This document shows positions 1 through 10,124 of a stretch of 64,000 nt of DNA, piece after piece (positions within the stretch are counted from its first letter, which is position 1; every line of letters begins with the position of its first letter). Where the stretch lies: assembly GCA_000828975.1 (NCBI GenBank), contig AP014683.1:635520-699519 (forward strand), read 5' to 3'. This DNA is from Burkholderiales bacterium GJ-E10 (GTDB taxonomy: Bacteria; Pseudomonadota; Gammaproteobacteria; Burkholderiales; Burkholderiaceae_F). Made by a program: the position numbers and the translations under genes. A model generated the notes under the pieces. It had not been told where the DNA came from, did no database searches, and saw only the letters and a list, made by a program, of their open reading frames with translations.

Positions 1-2
1 CC

Positions 3-557
3 GCCATCGTCGCGGTCTATATCGTGCTCGGCGTGCTGTATGAGAGCTACATCCATCCCGTGACGATCCTGTCGACCCTGCCGTCGGCGGGAATCGGTGC
101 GCTGCTGGCCCTGCAGCTTGCGGGCCATGACCTCGACGTGATCGGGATCATCGGCATCGTGCTGCTCATCGGCATCGTGAAGAAGAACGCGATCATGATG
201 GTGGATTTCGCGCTCGATGCCGAACGCAAACAGGGGAAGTCGGCGCGCGACGCGATCTTCGAAGCCTCGCTGCTGCGGTTCCGGCCGATCCTGATGACGA
301 CCCTGGCGGCGATGCTTGGCGCCATGCCGATGTTGCTCGGTACCGGGACCGGTTCGGAACTGCGCCGTCCTCTGGGCCTTGCGATCGTCGGCGGCTTGGC
401 CTTGAGTCAGATCCTGACGCTCTTCACGACGCCGGTGATCTACCTGTTCTTCGACCGACTTTCCCGCCGCTTCCGTGGTGTGCGCGGACGCAACGGCACG
501 GGATCGGATGGTCCGGGCGCCGGCCTCGGCGGCACCGAGCCGACGCGGGCCGGATAA
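3..557 (+). CDS. RND efflux permease, C-terminal part (MdtB-like)
   Basis: The reading frame is open to the left edge, so only about the last 184 residues of an inner-membrane proton-driven RND multidrug permease are present. The segment holds the final transmembrane helices, including the [17 protein letters not shown] stretch with the paired lysines of helix 10 and the conserved LRPILMTT run. It ends 17 bases before a second, full-length RND gene. Two adjacent RND permeases followed by an outer-membrane factor is the MdtB-MdtC layout, in which the two permeases form a mixed trimer; the MdtB assignment rests on that layout. The periplasmic adaptor is expected upstream, outside the window. 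Confidence 0.85.
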   Translation, partial: AIVAVYIVLGVLYESYIHPVTILSTLPSAGIGALLALQLAGHDLDVIGIIGIVLLIGIVKKNAIMMVDFALDAERKQGKSARDAIFEASLLRFRPILMTTLAAMLGAMPMLLGTGTGSELRRPLGLAIVGGLALSQILTLFTTPVIYLFFDRLSRRFRGVRGRNGTGSDGPGAGLGGTEPTRAG

Positions 558-574
558 GGGCGGGGGGCGCCACC

Positions 575-3500
575 GTGAAGAACATCAACCTCTCGGCGAT
601 CTTCATCCGGCGGCCGGTTGCGACCTCGCTGCTCGCGCTGGCGATCTTGATTTCGGGAATCCTGGCGTTCGTGCACATGCCGGTGGCGCCGCTGCCGAAC
701 GTCGAGTTTCCGGTCGTCGTCGTGCAGGCGAGAATGGCGGGCGCCAGCCCCGTGGTGATGGCCCAGACCGTTGCCGAGCCGATCGAGCGGCGCGTCGGCA
801 CGATCGCCGGCGTCAACGAGCTGACGTCGACGAGTTCGATCGGCAGCACTCGCGTGATTGCCCAGTTCGACCTCGATCGGGATCTCAACGGTGCGGCGCG
901 CGATGTCGAGGCGGCGATCCAGGCGTCGCGCGCCGACCTTCCGGTCACGCTGCGCAGCAATCCCACGTATCGCGAATACAATCCGGCGACCGCGCCGATC
1001 ATGGTGCTCGCGCTGACGTCCGACACCCTCACCAAGGCGCAGCTCTACGATTCCGCCGACTCGGTCATCCAGCAGGAGTTGTCGCAGGTCAACGGCGTCG
1101 GCAAGATCGTCCTCGGCGGCAGCGCGCTTCCGTCGGTGCGCGTGGAGCTCAATCCCGACAAGCTCAACAGCTACGGCATCGGCCTCGAAGACGTCCGTGC
1201 GGCGATTTCCGCGGCCAATGCGGACAGCGCGAAGGGGCATCTCGATCAGGGCGAAGAGCGCTACGAGGTGCTGTCCAACGACCAGATCAGCAAGGCCGAA
1301 CCCTATCGCAATCTTGTCATCGCCTATCGCAGCGGCGCCCCGGTCTTTCTGCGCGATGTGGCGGAGGTGCTCGATTCCAACGAGAACATCCGCAACGCCG
1401 GTCTTTACAACGGCAAGCCGGCGGTGCTGGTGATCGTCTTCCCCATACCCGGAAGCAACGTCGTCGACACCGTCGCGCAGATCCGGTCCCGCCTGCCGTC
1501 GATCGAGGCGGCGCTTCCGTCGTCGATCCATGTTCACGTCGCGATCGACCGCTCCGTGTCGGTGCGCGCCTCCGTCGACGACACCGAGCGCACCCTGTTC
1601 CTCGCGGTGCTGCTCGTCATCGGGGTGGTGTTCGTGTTTCTCCTCTCGCCGCGCGCCACCCTGATCCCGGCGATCGCGCTGCCGCTGTCGATCATCGGGA
1701 CGTTCGGCCCGATGTATCTCCTCGGATACAGCATCGACAGCCTGTCGCTGATGGCGTTGACCGTCGGAACGGGATTCGTCGTCGACGATGCCGTCGTCGT
1801 CCTCGAGAACGTCGTACGCCACCTCGAGGCCGGCATGGAACCCAGGGAGGCCGCGCTGCGCGGTGCGCGCGAGGTGGGATTCACGGTCGTCTCGATGAGC
1901 CTTTCCCTGGTCGCAGTGTTCCTGCCGATCCTGATGATGCCCGGATTCGTCGGCCTGTTGTTTCACGAGTTCGCCGTCACCCTCTCCGTTGCCATCCTGA
2001 TCTCGCTGCTGGTCTCGCTCACGATCACGCCGACGATGTGCGCCTACCTGCTTCGGCAAGACGCCGGGAAATCCGCGAAGTCGCGTTCCGTCTCGTGGCT
2101 CGCGGCGCCGTTCGACCACTTTCACCGCTTCTATTCGCGGTCGCTCGATGCGGTGCTCGATCACGGCGGGCGGACGATGTTCGTGCTGGGACTGTTGATC
2201 GTGGGGAATTTCTTTGGTGCCCGCCTGCTGTCGACGACGTTTTTCCCCGAGCAGGACACCGGAATCCTGATCGGCCAGATCATCGCCGACCAGAGCATTT
2301 CCTTTCCGGCGATGCGGAAGAAGCTGGCTCAGTTGCAGACCATCGTCGGCAGCGATCCCGCGGTGCAGTCGGTGGCTGGATTCACCGGAGGGCGGGGTGC
2401 ACAGAATACGGCCAACGTATACATCGGCCTCAAGCCGATCGAGCAGCGCGATGCAAGCGCGGTGCAGGTCGTCGACCGGTTGCGGCCGCGGCTCAATGCG
2501 GTTTCCGGCGCCCGTCTGTACCTCCAGGCGCAGCAGGACCTGCACGTCGGCGGCCGCGAATCGGCGGCGGAGTATCAGTACACGCTGACGAGCGACGATA
2601 GCGATGCCCTGTACCGATGGACGCCCAGACTCGTCTCGGAGCTGTCGAAATATCCGAATTCGATCCGCGACGTCAACTCGGACCTGCAGCAGCGCGGCCT
2701 GGAGACCTACATCGACATCAACCGCGCCAAGACCAAGCGCTACGGATTCGATCCGAACCAGATCGACAATACGCTCTATGACGCGTTCGGCCAGCGTACG
2801 GTCTCGACCATCTTCAATCCGCTCAACCAGTACTTCGTCGTGATGGAGGTGGCGCCGCGCTACTGGCAGTTCCCGCACGAAATGGAACACATCCAGTTGA
2901 GTACGGCGGCGGGCAATCCGCGCGGCCCGCAACAGACGCAGATGCACAGCAATACCGTCAGCGGCGTTCCCGTGCGGCAGGCGGCCGCCGCGCCGGCGGG
3001 GAGCCCGCTTGCCACCAACGCGCGCAATGCCGATGCGGAAGCCAATCAGTTGATCAACGCGATCTCGAACGGTCGCGGCGGAAGCTCCAGCGGCAGCCCG
3101 GACAGTACCGCGGCGGAAACCATGGTGCTGCTGCCGGCGCTCGTGACCTGGAAGAACGATCACACCGCGACCCAGGTCAACCACCAGGATGGCATGGTCG
3201 CGGGAACGATCTCGTTCAATCTGCCCAAGGGCGGCTCGTTGAGCGCGGCGTCGGCGGCGATCGAGGGGGCGGAACGCGCCATCCGCATGCCAGTGTCGAT
3301 CCACGGCGAATTCGCCGGCGCGGCCCGGGCGTACAAGCAATCCATGCTGACCGTGCCGCTGCTCATTCTGGCGGCGCTCGGGATCGTGTACTTCGTTCTC
3401 GGAATCCTGTACGAAAACACGATCCACCCGATCACGATTCTTTCGACCCTGCCGTCGGCGGGGATCGGTGCGACCCTGGCGCTGCTGGTTTTCAACACGC

Positions 3501-3901
3501 CGTTTTCGGTCATCGCGATGATCGGCATCATCCTGTTGATCGGCATCGTCAAGAAGAACGGCATCATGATGGTCGACGTCGCGATCGAACTGCAGCGCAA
3601 CGCCGGAATGGACGCGCGCAGCGCGATTCATGAAGCGGCGTTGATCCGCCTGCGGCCGATCGTCATGACCACTGCGGCCGCGGTCCTCGGTGCGATGCCG
3701 ATGGCGATCGGCATCGGTCAGGGTGCCTCGCTGCGCCAGCCGCTCGGCATCACCGTCGTGGGCGGCCTGCTATTCAGTCAGATCTTCACCCTGTACACGA
3801 CGCCGGTGATCTACCTGTTCCTCGACCGGGGGCGCGCGCGCCTGGCGCGGTGGGCCGCCGGCCTGCCGTGGAATCGGCGTTCCAAGGAAAGCGCATCATG
3901 A
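575..3901 (+). CDS. mdtC: RND multidrug efflux permease, MdtC-like, with internal insert
   Basis: Full-length inner-membrane RND transporter of 1108 residues, closely resembling MdtC from the N-terminus on (FIRRPVATSLLALAILISG). The proton-relay aspartates are D404 and D405 in helix 4, and the paired lysines near 993-994 lie in helix 10. The protein is longer than the usual 1020-1050 residues because a Gln/Ala/Ser/Gly-rich segment of roughly 75 residues (about 779-855) interrupts the second periplasmic loop. The GTG start at 575 follows a GGCGGGGGGC purine-rich stretch. The stop codon overlaps the ATG of the next gene (ATGA), so the downstream outer-membrane factor is probably translationally coupled. 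Family and role are secure; the substrate cannot be read from sequence. Confidence 0.93.
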   Translation: MKNINLSAIFIRRPVATSLLALAILISGILAFVHMPVAPLPNVEFPVVVVQARMAGASPVVMAQTVAEPIERRVGTIAGVNELTSTSSIGSTRVIAQFDLDRDLNGAARDVEAAIQASRADLPVTLRSNPTYREYNPATAPIMVLALTSDTLTKAQLYDSADSVIQQELSQVNGVGKIVLGGSALPSVRVELNPDKLNSYGIGLEDVRAAISAANADSAKGHLDQGEERYEVLSNDQISKAEPYRNLVIAYRSGAPVFLRDVAEVLDSNENIRNAGLYNGKPAVLVIVFPIPGSNVVDTVAQIRSRLPSIEAALPSSIHVHVAIDRSVSVRASVDDTERTLFLAVLLVIGVVFVFLLSPRATLIPAIALPLSIIGTFGPMYLLGYSIDSLSLMALTVGTGFVVDDAVVVLENVVRHLEAGMEPREAALRGAREVGFTVVSMSLSLVAVFLPILMMPGFVGLLFHEFAVTLSVAILISLLVSLTITPTMCAYLLRQDAGKSAKSRSVSWLAAPFDHFHRFYSRSLDAVLDHGGRTMFVLGLLIVGNFFGARLLSTTFFPEQDTGILIGQIIADQSISFPAMRKKLAQLQTIVGSDPAVQSVAGFTGGRGAQNTANVYIGLKPIEQRDASAVQVVDRLRPRLNAVSGARLYLQAQQDLHVGGRESAAEYQYTLTSDDSDALYRWTPRLVSELSKYPNSIRDVNSDLQQRGLETYIDINRAKTKRYGFDPNQIDNTLYDAFGQRTVSTIFNPLNQYFVVMEVAPRYWQFPHEMEHIQLSTAAGNPRGPQQTQMHSNTVSGVPVRQAAAAPAGSPLATNARNADAEANQLINAISNGRGGSSSGSPDSTAAETMVLLPALVTWKNDHTATQVNHQDGMVAGTISFNLPKGGSLSAASAAIEGAERAIRMPVSIHGEFAGAARAYKQSMLTVPLLILAALGIVYFVLGILYENTIHPITILSTLPSAGIGATLALLVFNTPFSVIAMIGIILLIGIVKKNGIMMVDVAIELQRNAGMDARSAIHEAALIRLRPIVMTTAAAVLGAMPMAIGIGQGASLRQPLGITVVGGLLFSQIFTLYTTPVIYLFLDRGRARLARWAAGLPWNRRSKESAS

Positions 3902-5301
3902 TGAAGACAATGACCCGGCGCGTGCTGCCGATCGCCTGCGCGATGCTGCTTGCCGGCTGCATGGTCGGGCCCGACTATCGTCGTCCTGCGGTCGACATGC
4001 CTCCGGCGTGGAAGGAGCAGCCTGGGTGGACGCGTGCCCAACCGGCGGCGGCGCAGGCGAAGGGAGAGTGGTGGCGTGCGTTCCACGACCCGCTGCTCGA
4101 TGACCTCGAGCCGCTGGTGGCGGTATCGAACCAGACGGTGCGGCAGAGCTACGCCAGCTATGAACAGGCGTTGGCCAGTCTGCGCATCGCGCAGGCCGGG
4201 CTTTTCCCGATCCTGACGGTGACCGGACAGCGGACCCGGCAGAACACGCCGGCGTCGTTCGGCATTCCGGGTCAGCTCGGCACCGTCGGCAGCGCCGCCG
4301 CCAACGTGAGCTGGACGCCCGACATCTGGGGCCAGATCCGCCGGCAGATCGAGGAGAGCCGGGCGACGGCGCAATCCGATCAGGCCTTGCTCGCCAATGC
4401 GACCCTGTCCGAACAGATCGCGCTGGCGCAGGCGGTGATCGACCTGCGGGTCGTCGATGCCGATACCGATCTTCTGCAGCGGACGGTGATCGCCTATCGC
4501 CGGTTCCTGCAGGTCGTCGCCGAGCAGGACCGGGCGGGCACCGTGGCGCCGTCGCAGGTCGTTGCCGCCCAGACCCAGCTCGACAATGCCCGCGCCAGCC
4601 TGATCGCGCTCGGTGTGGCGCGCGCCCAGTATGCGCACGCGATTGCCGTCCTCGTGGGGAAGAATCCGGAAGACCTTGCGATCGCGCGCAGCCGAAGCCT
4701 GCCGTTCTTGCCCACGGTCGCCGCCGGCCTGCCCTCGACGCTGCTGCAGCGCCGCCCCGACGTCGCCGCGGCGGAGCGCCAGATGGCGGCCGCCAATGCC
4801 GCAATCGGCGTGGCCACGGCGGCGTATTACCCGACCGTCACGCTCCTCGGCAGCTACGGCGTTTCGCCGCTGGCAGGGCTGCTGCAGGCGAGCAATCGGG
4901 CATGGTCCCTCGGTGCGAACGCCAGCGAACTGGTATTCAACGGTGGTCAGAACATCGCCGAGGTTGCCCTGGCGCGCGCGGGCTATCAGGCGACCGTGGC
5001 GAACTATCGCAATACGGTCCTGGGCGCACTGCAGAGCGTCGAAAACGATCTCGCCGGACTGCGTATCCTCGCCCGCCAGGCCGACGCGTTGGCGATCGCC
5101 GTGCGCGACGCGACGCGCGGTTCGGAAATCGCGCTCCACGAGCTCGAAGCCGGAACCGTGGACTACACCACGGTGGCGATTGCATTGACGACGCAGTTCG
5201 GCGATGAGCAGAGCGCGCTTACGGTGCACCAACAGCGGCTGCTCGATACCGTGGCGCTGATCGGCGACCTCGGCGGCGGCTGGACGGGACTGCAGCCGTA
5301 A
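3898..5301 (+). CDS. Outer-membrane factor lipoprotein of RND pump (OprM/NodT family)
   Basis: 467-residue TolC-like outer-membrane channel that completes the tripartite pump encoded just upstream. The start is the ATG overlapping the preceding stop codon, with AAGGAAA about 8 bases upstream; a GTG at 3850 would place extra residues ahead of the signal peptide and is less likely. The N-terminus is a lipoprotein signal with lipobox LAGC and acylated Cys at residue 21, followed by MVGPDYRRP, the usual OMF opening. Two tandem OEP repeats follow, including the conserved LLQRRPDVAAAERQM motif. The neighbouring permease gene runs convergently after only 33 bases. Confidence 0.92.
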   Translation: MMKTMTRRVLPIACAMLLAGCMVGPDYRRPAVDMPPAWKEQPGWTRAQPAAAQAKGEWWRAFHDPLLDDLEPLVAVSNQTVRQSYASYEQALASLRIAQAGLFPILTVTGQRTRQNTPASFGIPGQLGTVGSAAANVSWTPDIWGQIRRQIEESRATAQSDQALLANATLSEQIALAQAVIDLRVVDADTDLLQRTVIAYRRFLQVVAEQDRAGTVAPSQVVAAQTQLDNARASLIALGVARAQYAHAIAVLVGKNPEDLAIARSRSLPFLPTVAAGLPSTLLQRRPDVAAAERQMAAANAAIGVATAAYYPTVTLLGSYGVSPLAGLLQASNRAWSLGANASELVFNGGQNIAEVALARAGYQATVANYRNTVLGALQSVENDLAGLRILARQADALAIAVRDATRGSEIALHELEAGTVDYTTVAIALTTQFGDEQSALTVHQQRLLDTVALIGDLGGGWTGLQP

Positions 5302-5334
5302 TCTCCCGGTTGCGCTCGACTGGCGCCTGCTCCC

Positions 5335-6429
5335 TCAGAAGCCGAGCGTCAGTGCCGCGAGACTTGCCAGCACCCCGAGCGCGAAAACCGAGGCGCCGAC
5401 GAGCGCCAGCACGCCGCGGGGAAACGAGCGCGCGAGCATGGCCATGGAGGGCGCGCTGATCGCCGGCAGGGTGACCAGCAGCGCTGCCGCCGGGCCGGCG
5501 CCGACCCCGAGCAGCAGCATTGCCTGGACGATCGGCACCTCGCCCGCGGTCGGGATCACGAACAGCGAACCGGCAGCGGCGAAGGCGACGATCCACGTCA
5601 GATCGTTGCCGATTCCGTGGTCGAGGTGCGGGAAGAGCCATGCGCGCGCGGCGCCGAGCAGGACGACCAGCACGGCATATTCCGGCACCAGCTGGAGGGT
5701 CATGCGGAAGGCGACCTTTCCCCATTGCGCGAACAGGTTGCCGGTCCCGCGATCCGCGGACCCCGCATCGTCGGGCGCCGGTGCCGCCGTGGCGGGTGCC
5801 GCCGACAACGTGCCGCCCAGGCGGTTGACGAGATGGCCGATGCCGAGGACCATCAACAGACCGAACGCGATGCGCAGCAGACTCCACTGCCATCCGAGCA
5901 CGAAGCCCATGAATACCAGGGTCGCCGGATTGAGCATCGGATTGCCGAGCCAGAAGGCGATCGCCGCGCCCGGCGCGGCGCAACGCGCGCGCAGTCCCGC
6001 GACGACGGGCGCGGCACAACAGGTGCACATCATGCTCGGGACCGCCAGCAGGCCCGCCGTTGCAATGTTCCGAAAGCGCGTTGCCCCGAGCGCTCGGGCG
6101 ATGGATCGCGACGGGATCAGAACCTGGATCGCGGAACCGACCAGCAGTCCGAGCACCAGCGCCTTCCAGATCGCCTTCGCATACACCTGCGCATAATCGA
6201 GCGCGGCATGCAGCGAGGGAGGCGGCGGATTCGCTGCGGCGCCGGTGAGGATCGACGACCCGATCGAATGGTGGGCCGCGGCGAAAAACGCGCGCTGGTA
6301 GTACGGGAACCACTTGACGTAGAAAAGGCCGAGGACGACCACAGCGAGAAAGGCCATCCAGCGCACGGCCAGGCTGGTGCCGGCGGCGGAGGTTGGGGCG
6401 TCGGTTTGCGGAGCGTTCATTCCACTCAT
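5335..6429 (-). CDS. Permease of the DUF318/ArsP-like family
   Basis: About 364 residues of strongly hydrophobic sequence with roughly eight membrane segments. The conserved Cys motif MCTCC (Cys 135, 137, 138) is typical of the pfam03773 permease family, which includes the organoarsenical exporter ArsP. An internal duplication is suggested by two similar helix-rich halves joined by an Ala/Pro-rich loop. The ATG at 6429 overlaps the stop of the upstream kinase gene (ATGA); an in-frame ATG at 6420 is an alternative. No arsenic genes are adjacent, so the transported substrate is unknown. A metalloid or thiol-reactive compound is only an inference from the Cys motif. Confidence 0.75.
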   Translation of the reverse strand: MSGMNAPQTDAPTSAAGTSLAVRWMAFLAVVVLGLFYVKWFPYYQRAFFAAAHHSIGSSILTGAAANPPPPSLHAALDYAQVYAKAIWKALVLGLLVGSAIQVLIPSRSIARALGATRFRNIATAGLLAVPSMMCTCCAAPVVAGLRARCAAPGAAIAFWLGNPMLNPATLVFMGFVLGWQWSLLRIAFGLLMVLGIGHLVNRLGGTLSAAPATAAPAPDDAGSADRGTGNLFAQWGKVAFRMTLQLVPEYAVLVVLLGAARAWLFPHLDHGIGNDLTWIVAFAAAGSLFVIPTAGEVPIVQAMLLLGVGAGPAAALLVTLPAISAPSMAMLARSFPRGVLALVGASVFALGVLASLAALTLGF

Positions 6430-7691
6430 TTTACCGAGGCCTGCAAGGCCAGGCATGCGGCGCCGTAGGACGCCTCGGTGCAGGCGGCCTGCCGCACGGG
6501 AAGGCCTGCGGCACGCGCGCGCAGCCGGGTGTAGACCGGATTGGGCGCGCCGCCGCCGGCACTGAGGATCTCGGTGGGCGGGGTGGCGCCGAGTTCCACC
6601 AGGCGCGAATACCCGGCAGCTTCGATGCGCGCCAGGCCTTGCAACAGGCCGTGCAGATATGAGACGTCATCGGCCGGTCGCGGCGTGAGTCGTGGTGCCA
6701 TCTCGGGGTCGTTGACGGGAAAGCGCTCGCCTCGGTCGGGCAGCGGGTACAGGTCGAGGGGGCTGTCGGTCTCCGGGTCGATGCGGGCGCTGAGCGCCTC
6801 GATCTCGGCATCGGAAAACAGTGCGCGCAGCACGGCGCCCCCGGCATTGCTCGCACCGCTGGCCAGCCAGAGATCGCCCCAGCGATGGCTGTAGACGCCG
6901 TAGGCCGGCGCTGCGACGCGACGCGTGGAGAGCAGCTTGAGCGACAGCGTACTGCCGAGGCTGGTGACGGCCTGACCCGGACGGCACGCGCCGGTGGCGA
7001 GGAAGGCGGCGTTGGCATCGGTGGTGCCGGCGTGGATGCGCAGCGTGGCGGGAAGTCCGAACTGCCGGGCTGCCGCGGGGTCGATCGCCGCAAGGTCGGC
7101 GCCGGGCGCAACGATGGGCGGAAGCAGGCCCGCAAAGGGCAGGGCCGCGACCGCGGCGGGCCACTCACCGGCGGTGACGTCGGCCCCGGACTTCAGGGCG
7201 TTGTGCCAATCCGTCGCCGGGGCCCGCCGCAGCAACTGCGCGGCGATCCAGTCGGCCTGGTGCATGGCGTGGGCGGCCCGCCCGGCCAGCGCGTGCCGCT
7301 CGAGTTCCTGCCACAGCCATGCGAAACGGGCCAGCGCGTCGACCTGGGTCGGCGGCGGCAACTGCTGTCGCAGGCGCTGCGCGATCGATTCGGCGCGGTT
7401 GTCGAAATAGGGTAGCGCAGGCCCCACGGGCTGCAGATCCCGATCTGCGAACAGGACGGTTCCCGAGGTCGCGCAGATCGCGGCGTGCTGCAGGCGCGCG
7501 CGCAACGCCAGGGGGATTCCGAAGAGCAGCTCGGCGAGCGCGTCGGACCAGTGCTGCGGCGTCTGCGCGCGGGGCGCGAAAAACGCATGGCGTGACGCGA
7601 ACAGGACGGATGGGGACGGCCCGGCTTCGATCACGCAGCAGCGTGCACCGCTGGTGCCGAAATCCAGGCCGACGGCGAGGGGGTTGGTCAT
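6426..7691 (-). CDS. FGGY-family carbohydrate kinase, D-ribulose kinase-like
   Basis: 421-residue sugar kinase of the FGGY fold. The N-terminal ATP-binding phosphate-1 loop is GLDFGTSGAR (residues 8-17), and the C-terminal domain carries LGSTLSLKLL and the adenosine-binding SAGGGAPN motif. The DFGTSGAR signature and compact size (FGGY kinases are often near 500 residues) resemble the plant and cyanobacterial D-ribulose kinase (XK-1) group more than classical xylulokinase. No pentose operon is adjacent. It is translationally coupled to the downstream permease by an ATGA overlap, but no functional link between them is evident. Confidence 0.8.
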   Translation of the reverse strand: MTNPLAVGLDFGTSGARCCVIEAGPSPSVLFASRHAFFAPRAQTPQHWSDALAELLFGIPLALRARLQHAAICATSGTVLFADRDLQPVGPALPYFDNRAESIAQRLRQQLPPPTQVDALARFAWLWQELERHALAGRAAHAMHQADWIAAQLLRRAPATDWHNALKSGADVTAGEWPAAVAALPFAGLLPPIVAPGADLAAIDPAAARQFGLPATLRIHAGTTDANAAFLATGACRPGQAVTSLGSTLSLKLLSTRRVAAPAYGVYSHRWGDLWLASGASNAGGAVLRALFSDAEIEALSARIDPETDSPLDLYPLPDRGERFPVNDPEMAPRLTPRPADDVSYLHGLLQGLARIEAAGYSRLVELGATPPTEILSAGGGAPNPVYTRLRARAAGLPVRQAACTEASYGAACLALQASVK

Positions 7692-7845
7692 CGCGTGCTG
7701 TCCCGCAGGTCGAGGAACCCGTCACCGCAGGGGCGGGTCGACTCCGAAGTGTAGCCGCGTCGTGGCCGGGAGTGCGGCGTCGTCCCGGCGCCGGGGAACC
7801 CGGGCCGGGACGGCCGGTCATGGCGCATGACCGGCGTGTGGAACG

Positions 7846-9924
7846 TTATCGACCGTCATCCGCCTGGGCGACGGTGTCGCGGGCAGAGCGGTGGTCACCG
7901 TGTTCCCCGTCGCGATCGTCACGATGGAACGAGAAGAGATCGAACAGATCGCCGATCGCCGGTCCATTGGTCGGAACGTAGGGGTTGCGGCCGTATTGCG
8001 GATCCGGCAGGTTGTCGCGGCTGCGGTTGGTCAGCGGGCGAAGTTCCCAGTTGCGCTCGATGAACTTCAACACCGAGGCGTGGTCCGCGTAATCGTGCGA
8101 AATGTGTCCCGCACGGGTGTACTTGGATATCACGAGGAACGGAACCCGCGTGCCGTCGCCGAAGAAATCGAGCGGCTGCACATAGCCCGAATCGTAGTAG
8201 CCGCCGCCTTCGTCGAAGGTCACGAAAATTGCCGTGTCCTTCCACAGCGCGGGGTTGGCACGCACGCCGTCGACGATCTTCTTCACGAATCCCTCGAAGA
8301 GGTCGAGCTTCGACGAGGCGGGGTGGCCGTCGACGATGCCGCTCGGCTTGACGAAGGAAACCGCGGGAAGCGTTCCGTTGGCGATGTCCGCGTAGAGGTC
8401 GACGGTGTCCTTGAGGTGCTCGGCGCGCGCATTGGCGTCGGTCATGATCGAGGACGTGTACTGGAAGAAGTTACAGATGTTGCAGTAGTTGTCGGTCGAT
8501 CCCCACTTGAGCTGGTACGGATCCGGAACATACTGGTTCCACTGGTCGCCGAAGTATGCGAACGAAATCCCCTTTGCCGACAGGGCATCGCCGATGTGGC
8601 GCAGGTTCGACGGCGGAACCGTGAACACCGTGTTGTTCTTGTTCGGGTCGGTGTATGCGTCGTTGCCGTTGCCGAAATAGCCGGGGTTGTAGTTGTTGAC
8701 GAGGTAATAGTGCCCGGGTTGGCAGTTGGGCTTGACCGGATGGGGGAGCGACGCCAGGTAGTGCAGTACCGACGCGACGCCCGGCTGGTTGGGGTCCGAG
8801 CAGTCGACGTACGAGCCGCCGCCGTAGGACGGCGATCCGTACGAGCCGCCACCGTAGCCGTCTTCGGTATACCAGTTGTTGGTGCCGGGCGCGGGGTTCG
8901 GATTTTCGATTTCCGAGACGACTCCCGCATTGGCGGTGCCTTGGGCCACGGTCACGCCGTTGGGGGGAACCGCGGCATTGCCGTGCCCGTCGGAGAACCA
9001 CAGGACGTCTCCGGTGCCGAGCATGATGTGGTTGGCACCGGTGCCGCCGACCACGCCTTGGTGGTAGTTGTCGCTCATGGCGTAGTGGTCCGCCAGGTAC
9101 TTCAGATACGGCGCATCGCCTTGCTGCACGTTATAGAAGGCCATCGCGCTGGCGCCTTCCCGCGTCGTCGCGTCGTTGAAGTTCGCCGGGCGCGGATTGC
9201 CGTTGGCGCCGGCGCCGACGGTCACTTCGACCCAGGGGAACAGGTCGTTGCGGCAACCGCTGGCATTGTCCGGCGTGACGTACCCGGCATTGCAGTCGAG
9301 CTGCTGCCACATCTGGAAGAAGCGGTGCACCGGGCTCGCCGTATAGCTGTCATACGGCAAGGTCGTCGAGGTCAGCTGGAACGGCCCCGGCGGCAGCGCG
9401 TTCACGCCCGGAATGCGTGTGTCCGGAACGCCTTTGGGAAGGCCCGTGCCGCCGGTGGTCATGTACTGCAGGTAATCGTTGGGCAACCCGTTTTCGTAGG
9501 AAGCGAGCGCAGACGCGGACATGCCGACCGGAAAATACGGCTTGGTCGGACCGCCGGTGAGCGGGGGCGGCAGAGTGGCATACGGCGCCGCCTGGGCGGG
9601 GCTTGCCGAGTACGGCGACGGGTAGGTGTCGACCGCCGATTTTTGCACGGCCATCGCATAGTTCGGGCCGGGGCGGCCGTTGGCGTCGACGATGCCTTCG
9701 GAGAGCAGGTTCCGGACCTGCTCGTCCTTCCGGATCGGCTCGTAGGTTGCGAAGACGTGATCGAACGAGCGGTTTTCCCCGATGATGACGATGACGTGCC
9801 GGATCGGCGTGCGGGTGTCGTAATCGGCGGAATCGGCGTGCGCCGGAAGGGCGGCGAACGGTCCCAATGCAAATGGCACGAGGGCGCCGGCGGTGACCGC
9901 GCGGCGGAAGCGGGTATTGCGCAT
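7846..9924 (-). CDS. Secreted AcpA/phospholipase C-family phosphoesterase
   Basis: 692-residue member of the pfam04185 phosphoesterase family (acid phosphatase AcpA, phospholipase C). A signal peptide spans residues 1-30 (ALPAHA cleavage). The metal/nucleophile motif ENRSFDH is at residues 50-56; FDEGGG and the late DYADH motif supply the other expected metal ligands. A Gly/Tyr/Ser-rich insert (around YGGGSYGSPSYGGGSY) lies mid-protein and looks like a surface loop. The start is well supported by AGGAG six bases upstream of the ATG. It is probably periplasmic or secreted and hydrolyses phosphate mono- or diesters; phosphatase and phospholipase activity cannot be separated here. Confidence 0.87.
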   Translation of the reverse strand: MRNTRFRRAVTAGALVPFALGPFAALPAHADSADYDTRTPIRHVIVIIGENRSFDHVFATYEPIRKDEQVRNLLSEGIVDANGRPGPNYAMAVQKSAVDTYPSPYSASPAQAAPYATLPPPLTGGPTKPYFPVGMSASALASYENGLPNDYLQYMTTGGTGLPKGVPDTRIPGVNALPPGPFQLTSTTLPYDSYTASPVHRFFQMWQQLDCNAGYVTPDNASGCRNDLFPWVEVTVGAGANGNPRPANFNDATTREGASAMAFYNVQQGDAPYLKYLADHYAMSDNYHQGVVGGTGANHIMLGTGDVLWFSDGHGNAAVPPNGVTVAQGTANAGVVSEIENPNPAPGTNNWYTEDGYGGGSYGSPSYGGGSYVDCSDPNQPGVASVLHYLASLPHPVKPNCQPGHYYLVNNYNPGYFGNGNDAYTDPNKNNTVFTVPPSNLRHIGDALSAKGISFAYFGDQWNQYVPDPYQLKWGSTDNYCNICNFFQYTSSIMTDANARAEHLKDTVDLYADIANGTLPAVSFVKPSGIVDGHPASSKLDLFEGFVKKIVDGVRANPALWKDTAIFVTFDEGGGYYDSGYVQPLDFFGDGTRVPFLVISKYTRAGHISHDYADHASVLKFIERNWELRPLTNRSRDNLPDPQYGRNPYVPTNGPAIGDLFDLFSFHRDDRDGEHGDHRSARDTVAQADDGR

Positions 9925-10124
9925 GATGACTCCTGTTGCGAAAGGAGAGCAATGAACAAATGGGTTCGGTAGCGCGCGCAGGGATCACCATACGGACGAT
10001 CCATGAAGTGCGCGTGACGATCCTGCGGGCCGCGACGACCGGTCCCGCGAATCGGGGGCGGCCGGGAAATCGCAGCCCCTAAAATGACGAGCTCGAAGTC
10101 CTGGAAATGGGGAGAAACCTACGA

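Noticed and set aside
440-3631. 1063-codon open frame antisense to the RND permease
   Set aside because: Composition is Arg/Asp/His-rich with no domain; it mirrors a clear gene in high-GC DNA.
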